A stretch of 36,335 nucleotides of DNA from UBA1402 sp964488495 (lineage in GTDB: Bacteria > Bacteroidota > Bacteroidia > Bacteroidales > UBA1402), in NCBI GenBank assembly GCA_964488495.1, contig CAZAUQ010000018.1, forward strand, positions 1-36,335. Direction: 5' to 3'. The notes beneath the pieces are model-generated. The model was given only the letters and a program-made list of their open reading frames with translations. It was not told the origin of the DNA and made no database searches. The position numbers were made by a program, and so were the translations under genes. Positions 1 to 8,521 of the stretch are shown one piece after another; the first letter of the stretch is position 1; the number at the start of each line of letters is the position of its first letter.

Positions 1-1224
1 TTGCCCGACGGATATAAAAATGCCTTCTCGGCCATTTTCGACTCCAACCTTACCACCTTGTTGACCGGTATTATTCTGTTTATTTTTGGTACCGGCCCAA
101 TCAAAGGCTTTGCCACTACCCTGATTATCGGTATCCTTACTTCCTTCTTCAGCTCGGTCTACATTTCTCGCATTGTGTTTGAACGTTTATTGGCTAAAGA
201 AAAGTTGAACAACGTAAGCTTCACTACCAGATTGTCAAAAAATATTTTGCGGAATCCCAGGATTGATTTTATCGGTTTGCGTAAAACAGGCTATATCATT
301 GTAGGTGTTCTGGTTGTTATTTGCTTTTTATCCCTGGGTATTCGCGGATTGAGCCAGGGCATTGATTTTTCGGGTGGTCGCAACTACGTGATCCGTTTCG
401 ATCAACCGGTATCAACCGATGATATTCGAAACAGTTTGGAGCCTGCATTCCAGGATGCTTCGCTTTCGATCATCACCATAGGTGACGAAAATCAGATTAG
501 GGTGAGTACCAACTACAAGATTAATGAAACATACGATGAACTCGATGCCGAAATTGACAACATGCTGTTTACAGGATTAAAAACCTATCTCCCTGAAAAC
601 ATAGACATTGATTCCTTTACAGCCGATCATATAGTATCTTCACAAAAGGTAGGCCCCACCATAGCTTCTGATATTAAAATATCGGCCATATGGGCTGTCC
701 TGGCTTCGCTAATCGCCATAGGTTTGTATATCTTGTTGCGCTTCCGCAACGTGGCTTTCAGTGTGGGCGTAATTGCTTCCCTGGCATTTTTGGCCATCCT
801 GATCATCGGTTTGTATTCCATGCTTTACAGTGTGATGCCTTTCTCGCTCGAAATTGACCAAACCTTTATAGCGGCCATCCTCACAGTGGTTGGTTATGCG
901 GTCAACGACTCGGTGGTGGTCTTCGACCGTATCCGCGAAACCTTGGGCATTTATCCGAAGCGACACAAACGCCTTACTATGAATGCTGCCATGAATACCA
1001 CCTTGCTGCGTACCTTCAGCACTTCGTTGAGTACGTCTCTGGTATTGGTAGCCATCCTGCTTTTTGGCGGAGACACCATTCGTGGATTTTGTTTTGCCAT
1101 GTTGACAGGTGTGGTATTCGGCACCTTAGCCACCCTGTTTATTGCCTCTCCCATTGCTTACGATATTCAGCGTAAAAGGGAGAAATTCAGTGATCAGGTA
1201 ACGGAAGAAGAAGAAGAAAAATAG
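1..1224 (+). CDS. secDF: Protein translocase SecDF fusion, C-terminal part (5' end outside window)
   Basis: Membrane protein that uses the proton motive force to pull secreted proteins through SecYEG. The 407 visible residues hold the last membrane segments of the SecD half (residues about 15-60) joined to a complete SecF half: a membrane segment near residue 100, the periplasmic domain starting at GIDFSGGRNYVIRF, then five further hydrophobic segments. The VVGYAVNDSVVVFDRIRE motif of SecF is near residue 295. The frame is open to base 1 and the TTG there reads as an ordinary Leu codon, so the gene starts upstream. SecD-SecF fusion in one chain is usual in Bacteroidota. The tail ends in a Glu-rich stretch (VTEEEEEK). 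A strong terminator follows at 1251-1294. Confidence 0.95.
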   Translation: MPDGYKNAFSAIFDSNLTTLLTGIILFIFGTGPIKGFATTLIIGILTSFFSSVYISRIVFERLLAKEKLNNVSFTTRLSKNILRNPRIDFIGLRKTGYIIVGVLVVICFLSLGIRGLSQGIDFSGGRNYVIRFDQPVSTDDIRNSLEPAFQDASLSIITIGDENQIRVSTNYKINETYDELDAEIDNMLFTGLKTYLPENIDIDSFTADHIVSSQKVGPTIASDIKISAIWAVLASLIAIGLYILLRFRNVAFSVGVIASLAFLAILIIGLYSMLYSVMPFSLEIDQTFIAAILTVVGYAVNDSVVVFDRIRETLGIYPKRHKRLTMNAAMNTTLLRTFSTSLSTSLVLVAILLFGGDTIRGFCFAMLTGVVFGTLATLFIASPIAYDIQRKREKFSDQVTEEEEEK

Positions 1225-1250
1225 ACACTCGGATTCGATTCTTATTCAAT

Positions 1251-1294
1251 AAATAAACCCCAAAAAGTCTTTTCTGACTTTTTGGGGTTTATTT
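1251..1294. terminator. Strong, probably bidirectional hairpin terminator after secDF
   Basis: A perfect 19-bp inverted repeat: 1251-1269 pairs with 1276-1294 around a 6-base loop. A C4/G4 block sits inside the stem and A/T-rich arms give a U-rich 3' side on either strand. It starts 27 bases after the secDF stop and lies between convergent units (secDF to the right, DUF3256 to the left), so it could stop transcription from both sides. Confidence 0.85.
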
Positions 1295-1351
1295 ATGACC
1301 GGGATTTATTTGTCACCAGATTATATTTATCACCGGGATTTATTTATCACC
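1292..1351. repeat. 17-bp tandem repeat, four copies
   Basis: The 9-mer TTTATCACC, or a one-base variant, recurs at 1292, 1309, 1326 and 1343, exactly 17 bases apart. The 8-base spacers are gggattta, agattata, gggattta. As a 34-bp unit, 1292-1317 and 1326-1351 match at 24 of 26 positions. The first copy overlaps the end of the terminator stem. The rest of the gap to the next gene (1352-1493) shows nothing I can name. Confidence 0.75.
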
Positions 1352-1493
1352 GATACACTCGTTTTAGAACTAGTCAATAATTCAATGTTTGCTGCTCTGA
1401 GGGCTATGAATCACCAGAAAATACGAGTGATAACAGACTGAAAAACGATGATTTTGACGAAGTGGAAACAACTTTCACCGTGTATGTGGCCGC

Positions 1494-2132
1494 TCAGTAT
1501 TTAAAACCCGAATCCGTCCATTCAAATACCAGCCGCTGATTGAAGCAATCCCTGTAGCCGGCAAAAGCTTCTTCACCCAAAAAATCGGGGAGCGAAGAAT
1601 AAACCAGTAAAAAATTGTTGCCGCTCTGAAAAGAGTATTCGTAAAAATAGATACTGCACAATTCTTTTATACTGAGATATTGTCCGGCGCTTTTTTGCAG
1701 TAAACAATCCTGATTAAAAAAATAAGCAGAACTCAAACGAGGCTTTTCGAAAGTATCTATCGGTTGCCAGTCGAGACTGTAAAAATTCAGATCACTGTCT
1801 GCGGCCGGTGCTTTAACGGTGTTTATCACTGCCAGTATCTGACTGCCGTTTTTAAAGGGCAGCAACTTTAGCTGCACATCGCTGACAGCAGAAGTCTGCA
1901 GCATCAAATAATCTTCGTTCAGTATTTTCAATTCCACCTCTTCGCCCAACACGCCCATCATCCTGGCAGTTTTTCCACTAGTATAGAAATCCACAATATC
2001 CAGGCGCATGGAGGAATTCAAGCCCGGCAGCAGATGTGCGGGCATATCTTTGAAACATTCCGTTATGCTTCGACTCCAGACGACCGACACTGAGAGGGCG
2101 ACAAAAACCAGCAGCAAAATGATTTTTTTCAT
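1494..2132 (-). CDS. DUF3256 family protein, probably exported
   Basis: A protein of 212 residues that I recognise as the Bacteroidales DUF3256 type; its function is unknown. It begins MKKIILLLVFVALSVSVVWS, a clear signal peptide, so it probably acts in the periplasm or at the outer membrane. The frame can be read from 2189, but that adds 19 residues in front of the signal peptide and runs back over the end of the transporter gene, so the ATG at 2132-2130 is preferred. The mature part (ECFKDMPAHLLPGLN, then DFYTSGKTARM) has no catalytic motif I can identify. It is the last gene of the truA-transporter-DUF3256 operon, 13 bases after the transporter stop. The family assignment is from memory and would need a profile search to confirm. 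Confidence 0.75.
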   Translation of the reverse strand: MKKIILLLVFVALSVSVVWSRSITECFKDMPAHLLPGLNSSMRLDIVDFYTSGKTARMMGVLGEEVELKILNEDYLMLQTSAVSDVQLKLLPFKNGSQILAVINTVKAPAADSDLNFYSLDWQPIDTFEKPRLSSAYFFNQDCLLQKSAGQYLSIKELCSIYFYEYSFQSGNNFLLVYSSLPDFLGEEAFAGYRDCFNQRLVFEWTDSGFKY

Positions 2133-2145
2133 ATCCGAACGACTA

Positions 2146-3048
2146 TTATTTAGAGCCCAAATACAGGCAACACATTCCAATAAATACACCTAGCAAAATC
2201 CAGGCTTTGGTCTTGATGTTTTTGTCTTTGAAGAGCAAGGCTCCCACCACAAAAGGAATCAACACTCCGGAACGACGTATAGGCGAGATCACCGATATCA
2301 GCGCTCCCTGCTGGCTTAGTGCGTAAAAATACAAAAAGTCTGACAGGCATAGAAACACAGCTAAACCTACAATGGACCAGCGAAAACTAAAAGCATCTTC
2401 TTTGCCTTTTTTACGCCGCCACCTATAGATAAACAACAAGGGCAACATGATAATTATCTGATATATAGTATACCAGACCTGTACCGCCATCCGGTCGAAA
2501 TTTACCATCATGTATTTATCGTATAGCCCGCTCACCGAACCTATCAGTACGGACAGAAATAAACACCAGATCCAGGGATTGCGCTTAAAGGAAATTCCTT
2601 CTTTTTTACCCACATAAGAGTACAGAAAAATACTGGTAATAGAAACCAGCACACCCAGCCATTGCCAAAGGTTAAGCCTTTCGCCAAAGATCAAAAAGGC
2701 ACCCATCAGCACAAAAACCGGCTGAGTAGATTTAATGGGAGATGCAATGGTCAAGGGTAAATTTTTTATGGCATAATAGGCAGCAGACCAAGAACTTAAA
2801 ACGATGAACGATTTAAGTAAAATAAAAAGATGTGTTTTTGCGTCTACTCTGGGCACAAAAAACAAGCTGTTTTCAAGGCTTTGCGGGGCCCACTCCGAAA
2901 GCAGCAATAAAGGCAAAAAAAACAGGGAACAAAAAACCGTGGTCAGAAACAAGACCGGAATAACGGCATTTTCTTTTAAAGACAGTTTTTTATAGACTTC
3001 ATAAGTCCCCAACAGGAGAGAAGAAGCAAAAGTAGCCCATAACCACAT
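2146..3048 (-). CDS. EamA/DMT-family membrane transporter
   Basis: A 300-residue integral membrane protein with about ten hydrophobic segments, arranged as the two five-helix halves typical of the EamA (drug/metabolite transporter) family. The first half carries the typical segment SPIKSTQPVFVLMGAFLIFGE (about residues 102-122) and the second half a matching SPIRRSGVLIPFVVGALLF near residue 255. Family members move small metabolites across the inner membrane; the substrate cannot be predicted. The start ATG at 3048 lies 12 bases after the truA stop, and DUF3256 follows 13 bases later, so the three are probably co-transcribed leftward. Confidence 0.85.
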   Translation of the reverse strand: MWLWATFASSLLLGTYEVYKKLSLKENAVIPVLFLTTVFCSLFFLPLLLLSEWAPQSLENSLFFVPRVDAKTHLFILLKSFIVLSSWSAAYYAIKNLPLTIASPIKSTQPVFVLMGAFLIFGERLNLWQWLGVLVSITSIFLYSYVGKKEGISFKRNPWIWCLFLSVLIGSVSGLYDKYMMVNFDRMAVQVWYTIYQIIIMLPLLFIYRWRRKKGKEDAFSFRWSIVGLAVFLCLSDFLYFYALSQQGALISVISPIRRSGVLIPFVVGALLFKDKNIKTKAWILLGVFIGMCCLYLGSK

Positions 3049-3060
3049 AAGCCAATATCA

Positions 3061-3816
3061 TCAAATTAAATACACTTCATCACTATATTTCACCTCTGTC
3101 AGATACAGAGCCCGCGCCGGCATTGAAGTGCCGGCTTTGCAACGGTCGCGGGCTTCGATTATGCGACAAAAGTCCTTTTCGTCTATCTTGCCCTTACCCA
3201 CTTCGAGCAAACTGCCTACAATGGCTCTTACCATATTACGCAAAAAACGGTCGGCCTGTATGGTAAAAATCAATTCTCGGCCCCGGCGCTCCCAACCAGC
3301 CCGCATAACATTGCATATAAAGGTTTTGACATCGGTATGCACTTTACTGAAGCTGGTAAAATCGCTGTATCCCATCAAAAGAGCAGCAGCCTTGTTCATA
3401 GCCTCCAGGTCTGGTTCGTAATACAAACGCAAGCTGTAATCTCTCAGGAAAGGATCCTTTTGCAGTACAATTCTGTACTGATAGGTTCTGGATAAAGCAT
3501 CAAAACGGGCGTGAGCATCGGGGCGTACCCTTCGGAGCGAATGAACGGCAATATCTCCCGGCAACATCCGGTCCAGTTTGTTGGCCATAGCATTCAAATC
3601 TTCGATGGGAAAAGCCGTATCAAAATGCGCCGTCATGTCCAGGGCGTGTACACCTGCATCGGTACGTCCGGCAGCAATAATATCCAGGTCCTTTTCGAAC
3701 AAAGTGCGCAATACCGAAGTCATAACTTCTTGTATGCTAATAGCATTTGGTTGAATCTGCCATCCGTGGTAAGCGCTGCCGTCGTAAGAAAAATTCAGGA
3801 AATAACGATGCATCAT
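3061..3816 (-). CDS. truA: tRNA pseudouridine synthase A
   Basis: Cytosolic enzyme that converts uridines 38-40 in the tRNA anticodon arm to pseudouridine. The 251-residue length fits TruA. The signature AAGRTDAGVHAL carries the catalytic Asp at residue 53; the N-terminal FSYDGSAYHGWQ and the RFLRNMVRAIVGSLLEVGKG block near residue 195 are also family hallmarks. The start has two adjacent ATGs (3816 and 3813); the first is given. It is the first gene of the leftward operon and has its own TAnnTTTG box at 3847-3840, 23 bases before the start and back to back with the phoH promoter. Confidence 0.96.
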   Translation of the reverse strand: MMHRYFLNFSYDGSAYHGWQIQPNAISIQEVMTSVLRTLFEKDLDIIAAGRTDAGVHALDMTAHFDTAFPIEDLNAMANKLDRMLPGDIAVHSLRRVRPDAHARFDALSRTYQYRIVLQKDPFLRDYSLRLYYEPDLEAMNKAAALLMGYSDFTSFSKVHTDVKTFICNVMRAGWERRGRELIFTIQADRFLRNMVRAIVGSLLEVGKGKIDEKDFCRIIEARDRCKAGTSMPARALYLTEVKYSDEVYLI

Positions 3817-3839
3817 CGGGAACGAAAAATTTTAGGCTG

Positions 3840-3847
3840 CAAAGTTA
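3840..3847 (-). promoter_or_regulatory. -7 box (TAACTTTG) for truA operon
   Basis: Reading the minus strand, TAACTTTG matches the Bacteroidota -7 consensus TAnnTTTG and ends 23 bases before the truA ATG. A TTG lies 17 bases further upstream on the same strand, a slightly short spacing for the -33 element. It diverges from the phoH promoter. Confidence 0.6.
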
Positions 3848-3877
3848 GTCTTTATTTTTTATTCCAACCGAATTGAG

Positions 3878-3885
3878 TACTTTTG
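3878..3885 (+). promoter_or_regulatory. -7 box (TACTTTTG) for phoH
   Basis: TACTTTTG fits TAnnTTTG. Transcription would begin at about 3890-3892. The longest open frame of phoH starts with the TTG at 3883, which lies inside this box and so cannot be the translation start. No good -33 TTG is seen at 19-21 bases upstream. Confidence 0.6.
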
Positions 3886-3909
3886 TGCAAAATGTTATGC
3901 CTTGGGTTA

Positions 3910-4896
3910 ATGAATGAAAAGATCCTGTTTTTGGAACAAGTAGACCCCTCTGTGTTTTGTGGCGTCAACAACAGTAATATTAAACTACTCAAAGATTTAT
4001 ATCCCAAATTACGTATCATTGCCCGCGGTAATGTGATCAAGGTTTTAGGCGACGATGCCGAAATAAACCGTTTTGAAGAGCTGATCAACCAATTGCAGGA
4101 CTACTTAAACAAATACAACCTGATTAACCAGGATGTTATTACCCAACTAAACCAGGGCAAGCCGCTTTTTGAACCCAAACAGGAAAATCTCATTCTTTTC
4201 GGAGTCAACGGCAAACCCATCCTGGCCAGAACCATTAATCAGCAAAAGCTGGTTAAATCTTACGAAAAAAACGATCTGCTCTTTGCTGTAGGCCCGGCCG
4301 GAACAGGTAAAACCTATACCGCCATTGCCCTGGCCGTAAGAGCTTTCAAAAACAAAGAAGTACGTAAAATTATTCTGAGTCGTCCGGCGGTCGAAGCCGG
4401 TGAGAAACTGGGTTTTCTGCCGGGTGACATGAAAGAAAAAGTCGATCCCTATTTACAACCGCTCTATGATGCCCTTGAAGATATGATTCCGCCCGCAAAG
4501 CTCAGGGAATACATGGAAAACAAGCAAATTCAGATTGCGCCCCTGGCCTTTATGCGAGGCAGAACCCTTAACGACGCCGTCATCATTTTGGATGAAGCTC
4601 AAAACACTACCAGCCTGCAAATAAAAATGTTTCTTACCCGCCTTGGCTTAAACGCCAAAATGATTGTAACCGGTGACCTCACTCAAATTGACCTCCCGGC
4701 GGCAGCGACTTCGGGACTGGTTCAGTCACTCAAAGTTTTACGCGAAGTAAAAGGCATAGGCAAAGTTGAATTTGATGTACGCGACATCGTCAGGCATAAA
4801 CTTGTTCAAGACATAGTGGAAGCGTACGAAGACTACAACCAGGAACAAAAACAACAAAAAAATACCCGGCCCGACCGGAACAACCCCAACGAATAA
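3910..4896 (+). CDS. phoH: PhoH-like ATPase
   Basis: Cytosolic P-loop protein of the PhoH family (PhoH/YbeZ type), linked to RNA metabolism, though its exact substrate is unsettled. From the ATG at 3910 it has 328 residues. Walker A is GPAGTGKTYTA, Walker B is VIILDEAQN, and the GDLTQIDLP segment is characteristic. The N-terminal part (about 1-110) is the small domain seen in bacterial PhoH proteins. Start choice: the frame extends to TTG 3883, but that is inside the promoter box; ATG 3892 is possible only as a near-leaderless start; ATG 3910 gives MNEKILFLEQVDPSVF, which matches relatives. It is first in a rightward run with purC 11 bases behind. Confidence 0.93.
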   Translation: MNEKILFLEQVDPSVFCGVNNSNIKLLKDLYPKLRIIARGNVIKVLGDDAEINRFEELINQLQDYLNKYNLINQDVITQLNQGKPLFEPKQENLILFGVNGKPILARTINQQKLVKSYEKNDLLFAVGPAGTGKTYTAIALAVRAFKNKEVRKIILSRPAVEAGEKLGFLPGDMKEKVDPYLQPLYDALEDMIPPAKLREYMENKQIQIAPLAFMRGRTLNDAVIILDEAQNTTSLQIKMFLTRLGLNAKMIVTGDLTQIDLPAAATSGLVQSLKVLREVKGIGKVEFDVRDIVRHKLVQDIVEAYEDYNQEQKQQKNTRPDRNNPNE

Positions 4897-4907
4897 ACTC
4901 TACATTT

Positions 4908-5855
4908 ATGAAACAGGCTTTGGTAAAAACAGACTTCAAATTTGACGGACAAAAATCTGTTTATCATGGAAAAGTCCGTGACGTATACAATATCAAGGAT
5001 GAATTGTTGGTAATGGTGGTCAGCGACCGCATATCTGCCTTCGACGTAGTTCTGCCCAAAGGAATTCCTTTCAAGGGGCAGGTGCTTAACCAGATTGCTG
5101 CCAAATTTCTGGATGCCACTTCCGATATTGTCAAAAACTGGAAAATTGCCGTCCCCGATCCTATGGTTACGGTCGGCATTAAATGCGAACCCTACGAAGT
5201 GGAAATGGTTATCCGGGGCTATCTCACCGGCCATGCCTGGAGAGAGTACAAAGCAGGAAAACGGAGCCTGTGCGGCATTCCGCTGCCCGATGGTATGAGA
5301 GAAAATGAAGCTTTCCCCGAGCCCATCATTACTCCCACCACCAAAGCCAAAGAGGGCCACGACGAAGATATTTCCAAAGAAGAAATCATCGCTTCCGGAC
5401 TGGCCAGTAAGGAGGAATACGAAAGACTGGAAGCCTACACCAGGGCCATCTTTAAACGGGGTAGTGAAATAGCCGCCCAAATGGGCCTGATTCTGGTAGA
5501 CACCAAATACGAATTCGGCAAAAAAGACGGCGAAATCATTCTGATGGACGAGATCCACACCCCGGACTCTTCGCGGTATTTTTATGCCGACACCTACAAA
5601 GCCAAACTGGCTGCCAACCTGCCTCAAAAACAACTCTCCAAGGAGTTTGTCCGCCAATGGCTGATCGAAAACGGTTTCCAGGGCAAAAGCGGCCAGCAGG
5701 TTCCATACATGAGCGACGAATACTGCCAGAGTGTCTCAGAACGCTACATTGAACTTTACGAAAAAGTGACCGGCGAAAGCTTTGTCCGGGCCGAAACCGA
5801 CGATGTTATGGCCCGTATTGAACGCAATGTTACCAACTTTTTGAAACAATACTGA
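4908..5855 (+). CDS. purC: SAICAR synthase (purine biosynthesis)
   Basis: Joins CAIR and aspartate with ATP to give SAICAR, an intermediate step of de novo IMP synthesis in the cytosol. The 315 residues make this the longer form of the family, similar in size to the yeast enzyme and longer than the roughly 240-residue E. coli type. Motifs: GKVRDVY near residue 20, SDRISAFDVVLPKG near 44, the substrate-binding DTKYEFG near 200 and DEIHTPDSSRYF near 216. The ATG at 4908 is 11 bases after phoH. The next purine gene starts 2 bases after the stop, so the two are clearly translated from one mRNA. Confidence 0.96.
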   Translation: MKQALVKTDFKFDGQKSVYHGKVRDVYNIKDELLVMVVSDRISAFDVVLPKGIPFKGQVLNQIAAKFLDATSDIVKNWKIAVPDPMVTVGIKCEPYEVEMVIRGYLTGHAWREYKAGKRSLCGIPLPDGMRENEAFPEPIITPTTKAKEGHDEDISKEEIIASGLASKEEYERLEAYTRAIFKRGSEIAAQMGLILVDTKYEFGKKDGEIILMDEIHTPDSSRYFYADTYKAKLAANLPQKQLSKEFVRQWLIENGFQGKSGQQVPYMSDEYCQSVSERYIELYEKVTGESFVRAETDDVMARIERNVTNFLKQY

Positions 5856-5857
5856 TT

Positions 5858-7027
5858 ATGTCCGATCAGCGCTATCAGCTCAGAGGAGTCTCAGCCGGCA
5901 AGGAAGACGTACACCAGGCCATTAAGAATATCGACAAAGGCCTCTATCCTAAAGCCTTTTGCAAAATAATTCCCGATATCCTCGGAGGTGATCCGGCTTA
6001 TTGCAACATCATGCATGCCGACGGAGCCGGCACCAAATCTTCGCTGGCTTACCTATATTGGAAAGAAACCGGCGATCTTTCTGTTTGGAAAGGCATAGCC
6101 CAGGATGCGCTGGTAATGAATATCGACGATTTGCTTTGTGTCGGAGCCTGCGATCACATACTGGTGTCTTCTACCATTGGCCGCAACAAACATCTGATTC
6201 CCGGTGAGGTCATTTCTGCCATTATCAACGGCACCGAAGAGCTGATGGAAGAACTCCGTTCCATGGGCCTGGGCGTCTATTCCACCGGAGGCGAAACAGC
6301 CGATGTGGGCGACCTTGTGCGCACCATCATCGTTGACAGCACCGTCAGCTGCCGGATGAAGCGGGCCGATATAATTGACAACGCCAACATAAAAGGAGGA
6401 GATGTCATCGTAGGACTGGCTTCGTTTGGACAAGCTGTTTACGAAAAACGCTACAACGGAGGCATGGGCAGCAACGGACTCACCTCAGCCCGACACGATG
6501 TGTTTGCCTCTTACCTGGCTCAGCAATATCCCGAAAGTTTCGACCCAAATACCCCTGAAGAGCTGGTCTATTCCGGTCGTCTCAAACTGACGGAGCCTGT
6601 ACCCGGCACAGGACTGACTGCCGGACAACTGGTGCTTTCTCCCACCCGGACTTATGCGCCGGTCATCAAAGCCATGCTGAATGAACTCCGGCCACGAATT
6701 CACGGAATGGTACATTGCACCGGCGGAGCTCAGACCAAAGTACTGCATTTTATCGAAAACAAAAGGGTAATCAAAAACGCTCTTTTCCCCTTACCGCCCC
6801 TATTTAGACTTATACAGGAACAATCGGGCAGCGACTGGAAAGAAATGTACAAAGTCTTCAATATGGGGCATCGCATGGAGATTTATCTCGATCCCTCAGA
6901 TGCTGCGAGGATCATAGAAATAGCTACCGGCTATGGTATTGAAGCTCAACTGATAGGACAGGTGGAAGAAGCTCAGACTAATCAGCTGATCATAGAAAGT
7001 GAATTTGGTCGTTTTGAATATTATTAG
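5858..7027 (+). CDS. purM: AIR synthase (PurM)-type protein
   Basis: A 389-residue member of the AIR synthase family. PurM closes FGAM to AIR with ATP, one of the steps before purC. The nucleotide-binding motif HADGAGTKSSLAY (about residue 53) corresponds to the DGVGTK loop of PurM, followed by NIDDLLCVGA, GGETADVGD and the C-terminal MVHCTGGAQTK and FNMGHRMEIY segments in place of the usual GGG and FNMG blocks. It is longer than E. coli PurM (about 345 residues) and belongs to the divergent form that is the usual PurM in Bacteroidales. Context supports the role: it starts 2 bases after purC. Residual doubt is only whether a second, canonical PurM exists elsewhere in the genome. Confidence 0.85.
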   Translation: MSDQRYQLRGVSAGKEDVHQAIKNIDKGLYPKAFCKIIPDILGGDPAYCNIMHADGAGTKSSLAYLYWKETGDLSVWKGIAQDALVMNIDDLLCVGACDHILVSSTIGRNKHLIPGEVISAIINGTEELMEELRSMGLGVYSTGGETADVGDLVRTIIVDSTVSCRMKRADIIDNANIKGGDVIVGLASFGQAVYEKRYNGGMGSNGLTSARHDVFASYLAQQYPESFDPNTPEELVYSGRLKLTEPVPGTGLTAGQLVLSPTRTYAPVIKAMLNELRPRIHGMVHCTGGAQTKVLHFIENKRVIKNALFPLPPLFRLIQEQSGSDWKEMYKVFNMGHRMEIYLDPSDAARIIEIATGYGIEAQLIGQVEEAQTNQLIIESEFGRFEYY

Positions 7028-7113
7028 CCGGAGTTTGTAGCAAAAACAGCCTTTTACGCATCTATGTGCTAATATCCGCAGAACTTTTTCATTTTTTTCT
7101 ATTAAGCAGATTA

Positions 7114-8199
7114 ATGACTGAACATTCCTTACTGGACAGACTCGACTGGCTACAGAGCCGTTTTGAGGAAGTATCCACCCTGATTACCTCTCCCGATGCC
7201 GTTTCTGATATGAAACGCTACGTCAGGCTCAACAAAGAATACAGGGATCTGGAACAAATTGTTCTTGCCCGCCTGGAATACCTGCAACTCATCAACAATA
7301 TAAACGAAGCCAAAGCCCTGCTCGAACACGAAAGTGATGCCGAGTTGCGCGAGATGGCCCGTGAAGAACTGAATAAAGAAACAGCCCGACAGCCTCAACT
7401 CGAAGAAAGGATTAAACTCTTACTGGTTCCTGCCGATCCTCAGGACAGCAAAAACGCCATCGTCGAAATCCGTGGAGGTACCGGCGGTGACGAAGCTGCT
7501 ATTTTTGCCGGTGATTTGTTCAGAATGTACAGCAAATTTTGCGAATCCAAAAATTGGAAACTCGAGGTAACGAGTTCCAGTCCGGGCACTTCGGGAGGTT
7601 ACAAGGAAATCATTTTCACCGTCAGCGGCGAACAGGTCTACGGTACACTAAAATACGAATCGGGGGTTCATCGCGTACAAAGGGTGCCCCTGACCGAAAC
7701 CCAGGGCAGAGTACACACATCGGCAGCCACGGTGGCTGTCTTACCCGAAGCTGAAGAATTCGATATTGAGCTGAAAGAATCCGACATCAAGGTGGACACC
7801 TTTTGTTCCTCCGGAGCTGGTGGCCAGTCGGTCAATACCACTTATTCAGCCATTCGCCTGCTGCATATTCCCACCGGCATAGTGGTTCAATGCCAGGACG
7901 AACGTTCGCAGCTAAAGAACAAAGCCAAAGCCATGAATGAATTACGTTCCCGGCTTTACAACATGGAATATCAAAAATACCTGGAAGATATTTCTTCGAA
8001 ACGTAAAACGATGGTTTCCACCGGAGACCGTTCAGCTAAAATCCGCACCTACAATTACCCCCAGGCCCGTATCACCGATCACAGGATCAATCTTACGCTC
8101 TACAATCTGAGCGCCGTACTTGATGGAGATTTGCAGGACATTATCAATCAGCTGATCATTGCCGAAAACGCTGAACGCCTCAAAGCCGGAGGTAACTGA
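7114..8199 (+). CDS. prfA: Peptide chain release factor 1
   Basis: Recognises UAA and UAG stop codons on the ribosome and triggers release of the finished protein. The peptidyl-tRNA hydrolysis motif GAGGQSVNTTYSAIR places GGQ at residues 236-238. The codon-reading tripeptide is Pro-Leu-Thr (in RVQRVPLTETQGRVHTSA), fitting the PxT pattern of RF1 and not the SPF of RF2. The open frame runs back to 7066, but ATG 7114 (MTEHSLLDRLDWLQSRFEE) matches known N-termini and gives 361 residues, the normal length. An 86-base spacer separates it from the purM-like gene and holds no promoter box I can see. pyrF follows after 14 bases. Confidence 0.96.
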   Translation: MTEHSLLDRLDWLQSRFEEVSTLITSPDAVSDMKRYVRLNKEYRDLEQIVLARLEYLQLINNINEAKALLEHESDAELREMAREELNKETARQPQLEERIKLLLVPADPQDSKNAIVEIRGGTGGDEAAIFAGDLFRMYSKFCESKNWKLEVTSSSPGTSGGYKEIIFTVSGEQVYGTLKYESGVHRVQRVPLTETQGRVHTSAATVAVLPEAEEFDIELKESDIKVDTFCSSGAGGQSVNTTYSAIRLLHIPTGIVVQCQDERSQLKNKAKAMNELRSRLYNMEYQKYLEDISSKRKTMVSTGDRSAKIRTYNYPQARITDHRINLTLYNLSAVLDGDLQDIINQLIIAENAERLKAGGN

Positions 8200-8213
8200 A
8201 ACCAATTATCACC

Positions 8214-8521
8214 ATGAACAGACAAGAAATCATATCTCAAATCAAACGCAAAGCCTCCTTTTTGTGTATTGGCCTTGATCCAGACCTACAAATAATACCC
8301 CAACATCTTCTAAAGGAAGAAGATCCTTTGTTCGCATTCAACAAAGCCATAATCGACGCCACTCAGGACCTTTGTGTTGCCTACAAACCCAACCTGGCTT
8401 TCTACGAAAGTTGTGGCCTCGAGGGTTGGAATGCTTTCGAAAAAACAGTCTGTTACATACGTGAAAAAGATCAGTCACAATTCATCATTGCTGACGCCAA
8501 AAGAGGAGACATCGGGAATAC
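8214..8521 (+). CDS. pyrF: Orotidine 5'-phosphate decarboxylase, N-terminal part (cut by assembly gap)
   Basis: Last step of UMP synthesis, decarboxylating OMP. Only 102 codons are visible before the run of N. LCIGLDPD near residue 17 and the catalytic IADAKRGDIGN, with Asp94, Lys96 and Asp99, identify the long OMP decarboxylase form of about 275 residues. Nothing visible is damaged, so the truncation is a sequencing gap and not a pseudogene. The stop codon and about 170 further codons must lie in the missing sequence. The start lies 14 bases after prfA. Confidence 0.92.

Noticed and set aside
1352..1493. A 52-codon acidic open frame on the plus strand (includes DDFDEVETTFTVYVAAQY) running into the DUF3256 end
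   Set aside because: No start codon, no known family, and its last part is only the antisense of DUF3256; a gene remnant is possible but unsupported.
2133..2189. Upstream extension of the DUF3256 protein by 19 residues
   Set aside because: It precedes a clear signal peptide and overlaps the transporter gene; the internal ATG at 2132 is better.
4833..5657. Long open frame of 274 codons on the minus strand opposite phoH end and purC
   Set aside because: It is the shadow of purC; its composition (Phe/Gly-rich runs) is an antisense artefact and purC itself has all family motifs.
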